A stretch of 54,424 bases of DNA from Prasinococcaceae sp. CCMP 1430 (lineage: Eukaryota > Prasinodermophyta > Palmophyllophyceae > Prasinococcales > Prasinococcaceae), in the NCBI GenBank assembly GCA_013416795.1, contig RQSC01001207.1:181893-236316 (forward strand), read 5' to 3'. Below the pieces are notes generated by a model. That model was not told the DNA's origin. It saw only the letters and a program-made list of their open reading frames with translations, and ran no database searches. A program made the position numbers and the translations under genes. Below, piece after piece: positions 38,338 to 48,151 of the stretch (its first letter is position 1; the number at the start of each line of letters is the position of its first letter).

Positions 38338-39727
38338 ATGGGAGCGCGAGCGGTACTGGCGACGCCGAGGCAAGGCGGCGGCGCCGCGGCGGCGGCCGCC
38401 GCTGCGGTCGCTGCGCTGGCGATACTACCGCCGGCGCCTGCGGAGACGGCGGCAGCGTATGCGTTGTCGCCACCGCAGGCGGCAGAGGCGGAGGGAGCGA
38501 GCGCCGCCGCCGCCGCGCGGTCGGAGATGTACGTGGCACCTTCTGCCCGCGCCGCGGTCACGAGCGCCATCGGTGATGCCGCCGAGGAAATCGAGATGAA
38601 GCGCGCCTTCGAGCCGGAGAAATACCTCGGCGTCTGGTACGAGGTCGCGAGTCAGAAGGATGGCTTCGCGGGCGAGGGGCAGAGCGACTGCCATTGCACG
38701 CAGGGCATCTACACGTATGACGACGCGCGGCGGGTGATAGAGGTTCGTTGTATCGCGCCGGCGCCGGACTTTGCCCCTGCGATCGCACAGCAGCGAACAA
38801 ACGCGCGCGCGTGCGCACACGCTCGCACTGACTGAGACACGCGCGCGGTGCACATACACCCGGTGCACGCTCACGCGCACTCGCGCTCGCGCGCGCGCGC
38901 ACGCACGCACGCAGGTGAGCACGTTCTGCGTGCACCAAGACGGCACGCCCGGCGGGCGCGTGTCGGGCATCCGCGGTGAGGTGAACTGCATCTCCGACCC
39001 GACGGAATTCGAGCGCTCGCTGAGCCCCCTCGAGCGCGAGGAGGACATCGTCGGCAAGTGCACGCTCAAATTCCCCTCCCTGCCCTTTGTGCTCCCGTTG
39101 CCGTACGACGTCATCGCGACCGACTACGACAACGTCGCGCTTGTGCAGGGCGCCAAAAGCCAGAGCTTCGTGCAGATTTACTCACGCGTGCCCAACCCGG
39201 GGGCCGACTTCATCGCCCGGCAGAAGGCCTTGCTGGCATCCCTCGGGTACGCCCCCGAGCGCATTCGCGACACGCCGCAAGATTGCCCGGCAGGCGAACG
39301 CACCATCGACGATATGCGGCGGAGGGTGGACCTAGACGGGGGCGAGGTGCGTCGCGCGCGCGCGCGCATGATCACAATCGTCGCTGTCGAGCTCTGCTCG
39401 ATGGCTGCGCACGCGCCGCGCGGATACAAGCATCGCTTGCTCTGACATGCGCGGGGCGGGCGCGCCATGGCCTCGCACGCACACACGTGTGGTGCACTGC
39501 GCATGCAAACACGCGGCGCGGCGCAGGAGGTGGTGCCGGACGAAGGCGGCAGCGGTGAGGCCGGAGTATCTCAAAAGCTGCGCGACGCGATGGTCGCCGC
39601 CACAGACGCTGTGCGCAACGTGCCCAACCCGCTCGAATCGGCCAACGTGGAGAAGCTGCTTCCAAAAGTGAACATCATCAAGACCGCTCGCGACCTCATC
39701 AGCCTGTCTTTGCGCGGCGGCGAGTAG
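38338..39727 (+). CDS. LCNP: Chloroplastic lipocalin (LCNP/CHL)
   Basis: Three exons, 38338..38742, 38915..39346 and 39527..39727, all phase 0 (GTTCGT and GTGCGT donors), give 345 residues. Residues 1-70 are Ala-rich and suit a plastid transit peptide (possibly bipartite in a secondary-plastid alga). The lipocalin core is YLGVWYEVASQKDGFAGEGQ, then SDCHCTQGIYTYDD, STFCVHQDGTPGGRVSGIRGEVNC, LPYDVIATDYDNVALVQGAKS and FVQIYSRVPNPGADFIARQKA, ending LGYAPERIRDTPQDC. This tracks plant LCNP almost block by block, including the paired Cys residues. In plants LCNP sits in the thylakoid lumen and protects against lipid peroxidation and in sustained photoprotection. Exon 3 adds a helical C-terminal tail not typical of the plant protein. 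Confidence 0.93.
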
Positions 39728-39949
39728 GCCGGGGGGCTATAGGCTCCCTTCGCACGCGGTGGCCGTAGCAGCGCGGAGGCGGAGACGCGGAGTAGGATCG
39801 GAATGGCACCGGGATAGCAGCGGGGGCGAGTGGTTGCGAGCTCAAGAGCGTCCACGATTGCTTATTTTCGGCGGGGCAGCGCGCGCCTCCGCAGTATTAC
39901 CATCGCTGCGATTACAAAGCTAGGACATGTGCTGGCGGCGGCGCGGCCC

Positions 39950-41459
39950 TCAGCCTGCAAGCGGCGCAGCGGTGCCAATCACGCGAGCGCGCAGAGCCTC
40001 TCGCTCCTGCTCCGACATCCCCGCGTCGCCACGCTCGCCGGCCTTCCACTGCACGTCGAGCGCCGGCCGGGCTTCACGCAACGCCGTCACCGCGGCCTTC
40101 CATCGCTCCATGCATGCGTCATCGCCCACGTCGTTGCCGCCCATCTCGAGCGTTCGCAACGAGGGCGCGCCGCCGCCCGCGAGCGCATCGAAAAGCGCCT
40201 CTGCGCCTGCGGCGCCGATCCCGCATGACGCCAAGCAGAGCTCCTCGCACGACGCCAGCGCCGCAGCGGCGGTCTCTCCGTCCCCTCCCACGCGCAGCAC
40301 CGCCGCGAGCTCGAGCGCGCCGCCGTCGCCAACGCCCTCGTTGCCGCGAAGGGAGAGTCTCCGCACCCCGCCCGCGGCCCTGAACAGCGCCCCTGCGCCC
40401 ACCGCGCCGACGCCGCACTCGGACAAGTCCAGCGCCGCGAGTGTGCCGCCCGCCGGCGCGAGCGCGCGCTCGGCGAGGCGCACCGCGCCCGCGTCGCCTA
40501 CACACTCGTTGCCCGACACGTCCAGCATCTCGAGCGACGAGCCGCCGCCAGCAGCCTCCATGCCATCCACAAGCGCTTCAAACGCCTCCGGCGCGAGCTT
40601 GCAGCGCGCGAGCGTGAGCGCAGACACCGACGCGCCGTGCGCGCTGAGCCACTCGGCGGCGCCAGCGGCGGCGCCAGCGGCGGTGTCCGAGAGGTCGAGC
40701 TCGCGCAGCGAGCCCGAGGCCACGCCTGCGGCGACCAGTGCGGCGGCGCCGGCGCAGCCGAGCGTCGCGTTGCCTGCCAGTCGCAGCGCCTGCAGCGCGG
40801 GCCCGCCACCATTGGCGCACATCGCGGCCGCGAGTGCAGCAGCGCCCGCGTCGCCCACGCCGCACTCGGCGAGGTCGAGGCGTGCGAGCTCCGACGACGC
40901 GTTGGCACCGAGCGCTGTTGCGAGCGCTTCGACGCCTTCGTCCCCCAACGCGTTCCGCGACGCATCGACGCTCGCCAGCGTCGACGGCGCCGCGAGCATC
41001 GCGCCCAGCGCCGCGCCGCCCGCCGCGCCCTCCAGCCCCCTATTGGCGAGGTCGATGCTCCGAAGCGCACTCACCGCGACTCCCGGAGCGAGCGCTGCTG
41101 CGGCCGCCGCGCCCGTGGTGGGCGTGCCTACGGCGAGCTCGCGCAGCGTGGCGTTGCGCGCGAGTGCGCCGCCAAGCAGCGCCGCGTGCGCCTCGGAGAG
41201 CTCGTGGCCCGACAGCGAGAGCTCTGCCAGCCGCCACGGCAGGCGCGCGCCGGGGAGCAGTCGAGTGCGGCACAATCGCGCGCGCTCGTGTCAGCTCGCG
41301 CCCGGCGACACTACCCGCGCCTCCTCTCGAGCGCCCGTGCATGCGCACTTACGGCGCGCGCTACGGCGGCGGCGCGTCCTCACCCTCGAGCGTGTCGTTC
41401 CCCTCGAGCGCGCGCGCGAGCGCCTCCCAGTCGGCGCCCGACAGCGTGCGCTGCGCCAT
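39950..41459 (-). CDS. Ribonuclease-inhibitor-type leucine-rich repeat protein
   Basis: Exons 41384..41459 and 39950..41223 join in phase 1 (GTGAGG donor, TGGCAG acceptor). The junction gives GNDTLE-ELSLSGHELSEAHAALLGGAL and restores an LRR. From MAQRTLSGADWEAL the protein has 449 residues, but the frame is open further upstream (AGDAALRRLHV), so the start may be earlier. About a dozen 28-30-residue repeats follow the pattern LxxLDLSECGVGDAGAxALAxAL (for example LARLDLAECGVGDAGAAALAAAM and LAALDLSECGVGAVGAGALFRA). These are RI-type LRRs, as in NLRC, RanGAP and many protist proteins. No other domain is present, so the binding partner is unknown. It converges on LCNP. Confidence 0.82.
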
Positions 41460-42078
41460 GACGTGCAACCGGCGCAGCGCCGCGTCGCCCGCGGCCACGC
41501 GCGCGACCGCCCGCCCCAGCCGCCAGCCGCCGCGCACCGGGCCGCACCCGCCCCCGCCGCGGCGGCAAGTTACATGTATTTTGACCTACATCACATCATT
41601 TCGCATCACGCATGCTCGCTCTAAGTAAGTCTCCCGTGGTTTAATGTAATGCCGCATCACATGTACTGTAATGTCCTCAAGCGCCTTCGCACTTGCAATA
41701 GGATGGAGATGGAGGACATTTGCAGACCCTATAATTGATCCTAAAACGTAAACCTGAACGTACGGTGTGCTACGTGTTCGCGTTCCCCGAGCGCGCCCTA
41801 AAGTGGTTATGCGGGGCGGTTGGAGCAGGCGCGTGCGCTACGGTGCCGTAGCTACAGTAGCTAGAGTCTAGGGACTACTGCACTGTAGAGCGAGAGAGGG
41901 GTGCTGTGGTAGGGGGCAGGGGAGGGGGAGGGGGCGGGGGAGGTCGGGGCGCTGGGATTGAAGCCGCCCGTGGCGGGGAGAGGCGGGGGTTGCAGCCGGC
42001 GGGCGGGCGCCGGCAGGCCTCTGCGGGTGGGGCGAGACGCACGCAGTTCCGCGCGGCAAGGCCGGCCCGCGGGGCGGC
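41460..42078. promoter_or_regulatory. Divergent upstream region with AT-rich island and nested palindromes
   Basis: Between the divergent LRR and metalloprotease genes. It includes an AT-rich stretch (41570-41760) with GTCTCCCGTGGTTTAA at 41628-41643. A cluster of palindromes at 41836-41889 includes GCTACGG-TG-CCGTAGC, CTAGAGTCTAG and an outer CTACAG/CTGTAG pair, followed by G-rich purine tracts (41890-41945). No coding signal was found. Confidence 0.5.
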
Positions 42079-45000
42079 ATGCGCACCCTCCGCGCGCACG
42101 TTGGCGGCCTCGCCGCCGCGCTGCTCGTCGTTGCCGCCCTCGCAGGGGCGCTCGGCGAGCGATCGGACGCGCTATCGGAGGGGATATGGTCCGACGAACA
42201 CTCGCGGGGTGCCGAGCACGCGGGCGAGGGCCTGGACGTCAGCGACGGGTTGTCACTGCTTTTGCGCGACACCGGCGCAGCCGCGGCCGAGGCTGGACGC
42301 GGCTTGCTGGCGACTGACAAGAGCAAGAAGAAGAAGGCAAAGAACAAGAAGCAGAAAGCAAAGAGCAAGAAGCAGAACGCAAAGCCGTCGCCGTCGCCTC
42401 CACCCGAGGATCTTACCTGCAGCAAGCCCAAGAAGGGCAAGTGCCGCGATGCCGGGTGCGCGTGTGCCAACAAGAAATGCAAGAAGTGCGTGCCGGTGGA
42501 GCCCAGCCAGCCGCCAACCGGCTTGCCGCTGCCGTCGCCTCCACCGGAGGATCTCACCTGCAGCAAGCCCAAGAAGGGCAAGTGCCGCGATGCCGGGTGC
42601 GCGTGTGCCAACAAGAAATGCAAGAAGTGCGTGCCGGTGGAGCCGAGCCAGCCGCCAACCGGCTTGCTGCTGCCGCCGCTGCCTAGTCCACCACCTCCGT
42701 CCTCTCCACTGCCCTCGCCCTCGAAGGCCAAGAAGAAGAACAAAAAGAAGGCCCGAAAGAAGGCTTCAAAGAAGGCGCAGAAGGTGCCCCCGCCGCCCTC
42801 ACCACCGCCGAGCAGTCCACCACCGCCGAGCAGTCCGCCGCCACCGAGCCCGCCGCCACCAAGCTCGCCTCCGCCAGGCCCGCCACCGAGCCAGCCACCG
42901 AGCCCGCCACCGAGCCCGCCATCGAGCCCTCCTCCACCGAGCCCATCTCCACCACCAAGCCCGCCACCAGGAGCGCCACTAGCGTCACCTCCGCCGCCCA
43001 GCTCGCCGCCGCCGCCGAGCCCGCCGCCGCCGAGCAGCCCACCCCCGCCGAGCAGCCCACCCTCGCCGCCACCGAGCTCACCACCCCCGCCGCCGCTGCC
43101 AACACCGGGCGAGATCTACAACGTGTCGGTGGCGGTGTCGGGCCTGGCGGATGGTGATAGCTTGACGCTGACGCTGGGCAGTGCGGGCACTGTTGATGGA
43201 TTCCTCGCGGCGCGCACCGTTGTGGGTGGTCCTGGCGCGCGCGCACGCGTGGTCACGTTTGACGGGGTCAACGCCAGCCTCGCGTACTGGCTCAAACACG
43301 AGGGCGTTGGCTACGCCGCGCCGCCCGCGGAGGAGCTTCCGGTCCCCGCGCCGCGCTCGCTGGCGCGGTCCGTCCACCTGCTCGCCGCCAGCGAGCGTCA
43401 CCGCAGGCGGTTGCGGCGTCTGCTCGGCGACGAGGACGATTCGGGCGTCGAGTTTTCCTACCACTGGTCGGCCGATGCGTCGCGTGCGGGCGCTGCCGAG
43501 ACCGCGTATCGCGTGCAGCCGCCCGAGATCTTCTTCGTGGACGAGGAAGAGCCGGTTCGTCTCGGCGATGACGCGGCAACAGACAAGCTGCTGCGCGAGC
43601 ACCGCGTGCTGCTCGCTGATGCGACGGAGGAGAGCGTTGGCTACGAGTTCCTCCCCTGGTCGTCCGAGTACGCCTGGCGGCTGCTGCAGACGCTCGACGC
43701 GATCAACGCGCACCAAAGTGGCTATCTCTCGACGCCCTGGCGCACGTCACTGAACCAGAGCAAGTGGGAGCTCGTCCAAGACGCGCTGATAGACGACGTG
43801 CAGATCGAGGAGGTGCCCGCCGAGGGAGGGCGCGAGGGGGGCGTGCGAGTGCGCATCTCGGCGGCCGCCTTCGTGCTCGCTGACCCTCAGGTGGTGCTTC
43901 TGGATGGCGTGCGCGGCAAGTTCTTCTCGCGGCGGCTCTACCACGCTGCGGTGCGGGTGATGACGCTCGATGGAGCCGACCTGAGCTTGATCGAGAGCAT
44001 CGCCGACAGGCGCTTTGGGCTGTCCATTGCGTCCGCCTCCACGCCGAACTCGACGTACGTGAGCCTGACCTCGGGCATCACCGACGACACCGCCGCCGCC
44101 TTCCAGCCGTTCGAGACGCATCCAGAGGAGGCGCTGCTCCTGCTCGAGATGCTTGAGGAGCTCCCATCGGGCTTTCACGTCGTGCCTGGCTTCGATTGGT
44201 GCCTGCGGCGCAAGGACGGCTACCCGCACCCACTGTATCCGCTGGCGCCCGCTGTGGCTTGGACTGGCAGGGGCTACGTCGAATTCATGGAGTCGGGCTT
44301 CCGCTCGGACATCCGCCACCTCCGCCGACTGATCCTGCACGAGAAGGCGCACTTCATGTGGTCGCACCTCTTCAGCGAGGGCCTGCGAGCCAACTGGACG
44401 TCGCTGGGGGGCTGGTTCGTGGACCCCAACGCCACCTCGGGCTGGTCCACCACAGAGCAAACGACCTTCGTGACAGCCTACGCCCACGAGAAGAATCCCG
44501 ACGAGGACATGGTCCGTTGCAAAGCTGCGCACTCGCACGCCATCGCTGCGCATGCGCTGCGCTGACGGGAGCTGCCTGCGCCGCCCGTTCCCGCGCGGCC
44601 TGACTCAGGCCGAGAGCCTGTCGTACTACGTCGAAAACCCCGCCAGGTTGCAGGCCTGCTGCCCGGACAAGTACGACTTCATCCGCGATCGCATCATGAG
44701 CGGCTACCGCTACGTCTCGCGGCTGCGCGAGGACCTGACATTCGAGGTGCTCAACCTGGCGCCGGACTTCGTCTACCCCGGCCGCATTGTGAGGGTGGAC
44801 ATCGCCGTCGAGGGGGCGCCCGAGGAGGACAAGCGCGTGCACGTGGAAATTGCGCTGCACACCGCCGACGGCGTGTTCGACGGCGCCCAGCATGCCTTCT
44901 TCCGGCTCTTCAGCGAGGACGACACGTACACAGACGTTTATCTGTACCCCAAGGACGGAAACACCTCGGTGCTGGCGAACACATTCACCTTGTCGCGCTT

Positions 45001-46267
45001 CGCCACGAGCGGCCTGTGGGCGCCCGCGCAGATCGTCCTGACGGACACCGTCGGCAACCAGCGCTTCGCCGGCACCAACGACTTTGGCTGGCGCCTGCAC
45101 GTGGACAATCCGCTTGAGGACAAGGCCGCACCTCTGTACATCGAGGGCTCGCTCACGGCGACCAGCGTCGAGGACGTGCTTGAGGGGCACGCCGTGCACA
45201 ACTTCGTCGCCAGTTGGCTGCTGCTGGAGAAGAACGATGTCGACTACACGTACATGCGCGTTGTCAGCGATCAGCCGGGGCAAAACACGTACGGGATGCA
45301 GGAGTACGGCAGCGTCGTCGCCAGCGACGAGTGCAGCGGCTACGCCACGCCGGCGGGCGTCGACACGGCCGTGGTGTGCTACCGTGCGACGCTCAGCACC
45401 GTCCTGACGGAGTTTCAGTGGCCTGGCAACTACTCCGTGTCGGAGATCACCATGCAGGACGAGGCGCTCAGGAAGGCCAGCACGACCTTCCTCGATCAGG
45501 CGGGCCACCAGCCGCCCGTGCTGGTGGAGATCGAGCCGCCCAATCCGGATCGCACGGCGCCCGAGCTGGACGTCCGCGTGGGATACCTGAACGTGAGTGC
45601 GGCGCCCACCAACCCCGAGGCGCCCAACGGCGAGACGTTGGTGCGCATCGAGTACTTCGCGCGCGACGACAAGTCCGGGCTGGGCCACGTGAACTACCGA
45701 CTGCTCGACCCGCAGGGCACATCCCACTTCGAGTACCACTACCACGACAACTTCCACACCACCTTTTTCCAGGGCGACCCCACCGCGTGGGCGCCGTACG
45801 TCATCACCGTGGTGCTGCCCGCCGGCAGCGCGCCCGGCATCTGGGGCCTCGAGTCGATGGAGCTGGAGGACAAGGTGGGCAACACGCTCTCGCAGTCCTT
45901 CGTGGAGAACGTGCACTTCGTGGCCGGCGGCGCGCGGCGCAGCCTCGCCGGCGGCGGGCGGCGGACGCTCGCCGGCGCGATCGCCGCAGCCTGCGGAGGA
46001 GGAGGAGCCGTCGGCGCATCCGCCGTCGCGGGATGGGCACGCCCTCCTCCTCACGCGATGCGTGGCGGCCGCGGCGGCGAGGGCGGGCGCACAGCTGCTC
46101 AGCGGCGACGAATCGAATGCGCTCGGTGCCCTCGCAAATGCACCGGAGCGAGCGCAAAAACTGTACTGGCGGCTCGCTGCGCGCCGCGCGCCGCGTGCGT
46201 GGGTGCGCCTGCGCTCGCTGCGCGCGGCCGCCGACGCCGATGGCGGCGCCGAGAGCGCGGCGTCTGA
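42079..46267 (+). CDS. Large secreted proline-rich HEXXH metalloprotease
   Basis: Exons 42079..44511 and 44609..46267 join in phase 0 (GTCCGT donor, CTCAG acceptor), about 1363 residues if the final stop is correct. A signal peptide (LAAALLVVAALAGALG) is followed by a Lys-rich linker, two 47-residue Cys-rich repeats (six Cys each), and a long SPPPPSS-type region (residues ~235-340). The catalytic region has IRHLRRLILHEKAHFMW (HEKAH, residues 754-758). Fifty-odd residues later comes GWSTTEQTTFVTAYAHEKNPDEDM-AESLSYYVENP, an EXXAE element completed by splicing; HEXXH...EXXAE is the gluzincin zinc site. Three beta-sandwich-like segments follow, each with a D-x-x-GN turn. The C-terminus is uncertain because it overlaps FAN1 in another frame. 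A wall or extracellular-matrix protease is likely; substrate unknown. Confidence 0.8.
42392..42675 (+). repeat. Tandem 141-base repeat encoding Cys-rich modules
   Basis: Two nearly identical in-frame units with a 141-base period (anchors at 42409 and 42550). Each encodes DLTCSKPKKGKCRDAGCACANKKCKKC flanked by proline-rich sequence. The near identity suggests a recent duplication inside the metalloprotease gene. Confidence 0.92.
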
Positions 46268-48086
46268 GCTCGGTGCGGCGGGATTGGTCTCTCTCGCTCG
46301 AGCTGGCCCAGATGACGGTAGCATGCCGACCAAGGAGCTCCTTGGGGCGCTCACGGTCGCCGAGCTGCGCGCTGTCGCGCGCGCCGCCAATGTGGCGCTC
46401 CCGCCTGGCGCCGACCGGGCAATGCTCATCGCCTGCATTGGCGCGCATGCCGCACAGCGGCCCGCCTTCGCTGGCAAAGGTTCGGCCACACCGGACACAG
46501 CTGTGCGGGCGGCGGCGCTGGCAGAGGCAGGACCGTTGGGGCGGCTGACGGATGCGGCGGCGGACGCGGCAGCACGGGGCACGTTCTTGTACTTTCTCGA
46601 CCACGCCGCGGGCCTGAGCACGCTCTTTGTCGCCTCGCGAGGCGTCGTGCGATTTGCTGTTCCCGAGGGCAGCCTCGCCGAAGAGCCGGGCGCCCTCGCT
46701 TTGCTGGCATTTCCTGGGGGACGTGTCGACTTGCTTCGCTACGAGGAGGCGCGCGCTGATCGCCTGCTGATCGAGGCGCTCGCGGGCCGCCGCGCAAACG
46801 ACGCCAGCGAAGCCCAGGACGCCGTGGCGCAATCACAAGCGGCGAGTATGAGCGCAGAGCAGGCGCTGCACGTGGCACGCGCCGCCATCGCCGCCTTCCG
46901 CGACTGTCCTGGCTCGGAGGTGCCACCTCGCCGCCCCGAGGCATGCCCGGCCAGGCCGCTCTTCCTTGCCCGCTACAGCTCGGGATGGCAGCGTGCGCGG
47001 GCCGCGTGGTTGGCCGTGTCGCTGCTCGAGGGCGCGCGCGAGTACAGCGAAGCCGTCGGTGCGCTTGAGGCGCTCCTTCGCTGTGGCTGGTGCCTGCACA
47101 AACGCGGCGACATGTGGTATCGCCTCGCAGTGGATCTTACCCATCTTGGCAATTGCGAGGCGGCACTCAGCGCCGCAGAATCAGCTGTGGACGATCCTTG
47201 GGTGCGAGGTGGGACCCTGGTTGCAGCGCAGCGTCGCGTCGCCCGCATGGCACGGCCGCCTCTGCGCGATGCGCATCACGCCGCAGCCTACCGTCTCATG
47301 ACTGCTGGCACCGATCCGAGCGAGACGATCGTGCACGCGCGGCCACTCGAACAGCTCGACGATGCCCCGAATGCGCGCTCGCGCTTCTACGGAAGCTCGG
47401 GGGATGTGATGAGTGTTGAGCAGGTCGTCCTTGAGCACTACGCGGCTCCCGAAAACGGCGGCTGGCGCGGGTGCCACGATGAGGGTGGCACATTGCGCAC
47501 GCTCTTCGGGCTCTTGCTCTGGGATGCGCTCTTTGACACCTCGATCCCGCACGCCTTTTCAACGCGCTTCCAGCTCGCGCCGCTCGACCTGATGGCCGAG
47601 TCGTTCGCTCCGGCCCGCGAGGAGCGCATCGCCTCGGTGCTCGAAATGGTTCGCGCAGGGGGCGCTCCAGAGGCGGTGCGCGCTGCATGGGACGCGCATG
47701 AGGGTGCCATGTGCACAGGCGTGAGCTGGGAGCGGCACGAACGCGACGACCTCGTGCAGATCGCAGAATGCATAGGGGGGGAGGCGCTCGCTGGTGTGCT
47801 GCAGCTGCTCGCCGATGACTACAGCGCATGGTCATCGGGAATGCCAGACCTGTTGCTGTGGAGTCCGTGCGACGGTGATGGGGGGCGCAAGAGTCGCGCT
47901 CGCCTGGCCGAGGTGAAGGGGCCCAATGATGCCCTGAGCGAGCAGCAGCGCGCGTGGTGTGCGGCGCTGCGTCGCGCTGGATGCGACGTCGAGGTGACAA
48001 AGGTCCGCGCCCCGCCAAAGCGCCCAGCTGCCGGAGGATTCGCAAGCTGGAAGGCAAACAGTGGCAAGCGCCGCGCCAGGCGGTGA
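45990..48086 (+). CDS. FAN1: FAN1-type structure-specific nuclease (SAP plus VRR-NUC); first exon unresolved
   Basis: The visible exon begins near 45990 after a CGCCGCAG acceptor-like site. It is coding from PAEEEEPSAHPPSRDGHALLL, continues AGAQLLSGDESNALGAL and APERAQKLYWRLAARR, and then has a SAP-like region (PTKELLGALTVAELRAVARA). TPR-like helices follow (WQRARAAWLAVSLLEGAREYSEAVGALEALLR). The C-terminal VRR-NUC nuclease (DTSIPHAFSTRFQLAPLDL, then GMPDLLLW and RARLAEVKGPNDALSEQQRAWCAALRRAGCDVEV) keeps the Asp and the ExK of the PD-(D/E)xK site. FAN1 cuts 5' flaps during interstrand crosslink repair. There is no N-terminal ubiquitin-binding zinc finger in the visible part. The first in-frame start-like codon is GTG at 46062; the first ATG (46323) would cut conserved sequence, so a 5' exon must exist. 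Confidence 0.88.
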   Translation, partial: PAEEEEPSAHPPSRDGHALLLTRCVAAAAARAGAQLLSGDESNALGALANAPERAQKLYWRLAARRAPRAWVRLRSLRAAADADGGAESAASELGAAGLVSLARAGPDDGSMPTKELLGALTVAELRAVARAANVALPPGADRAMLIACIGAHAAQRPAFAGKGSATPDTAVRAAALAEAGPLGRLTDAAADAAARGTFLYFLDHAAGLSTLFVASRGVVRFAVPEGSLAEEPGALALLAFPGGRVDLLRYEEARADRLLIEALAGRRANDASEAQDAVAQSQAASMSAEQALHVARAAIAAFRDCPGSEVPPRRPEACPARPLFLARYSSGWQRARAAWLAVSLLEGAREYSEAVGALEALLRCGWCLHKRGDMWYRLAVDLTHLGNCEAALSAAESAVDDPWVRGGTLVAAQRRVARMARPPLRDAHHAAAYRLMTAGTDPSETIVHARPLEQLDDAPNARSRFYGSSGDVMSVEQVVLEHYAAPENGGWRGCHDEGGTLRTLFGLLLWDALFDTSIPHAFSTRFQLAPLDLMAESFAPAREERIASVLEMVRAGGAPEAVRAAWDAHEGAMCTGVSWERHERDDLVQIAECIGGEALAGVLQLLADDYSAWSSGMPDLLLWSPCDGDGGRKSRARLAEVKGPNDALSEQQRAWCAALRRAGCDVEVTKVRAPPKRPAAGGFASWKANSGKRRARR

Positions 48087-48151
48087 CAGGCAGCTTGGGG
48101 CCGATGCCCCCTCGGCGGCGAGGGCATTATAAAATTGTTGTACATATTTGT

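Noticed and set aside
42700-43110. Pherophorin or extensin gene, which would point to a volvocine green alga
   Set aside because: The SPPPPSS tract is only a linker. The flanking domains are Cys-rich modules and a HEXXH protease rather than pherophorin domains, and the intron style does not suggest Chlamydomonas.
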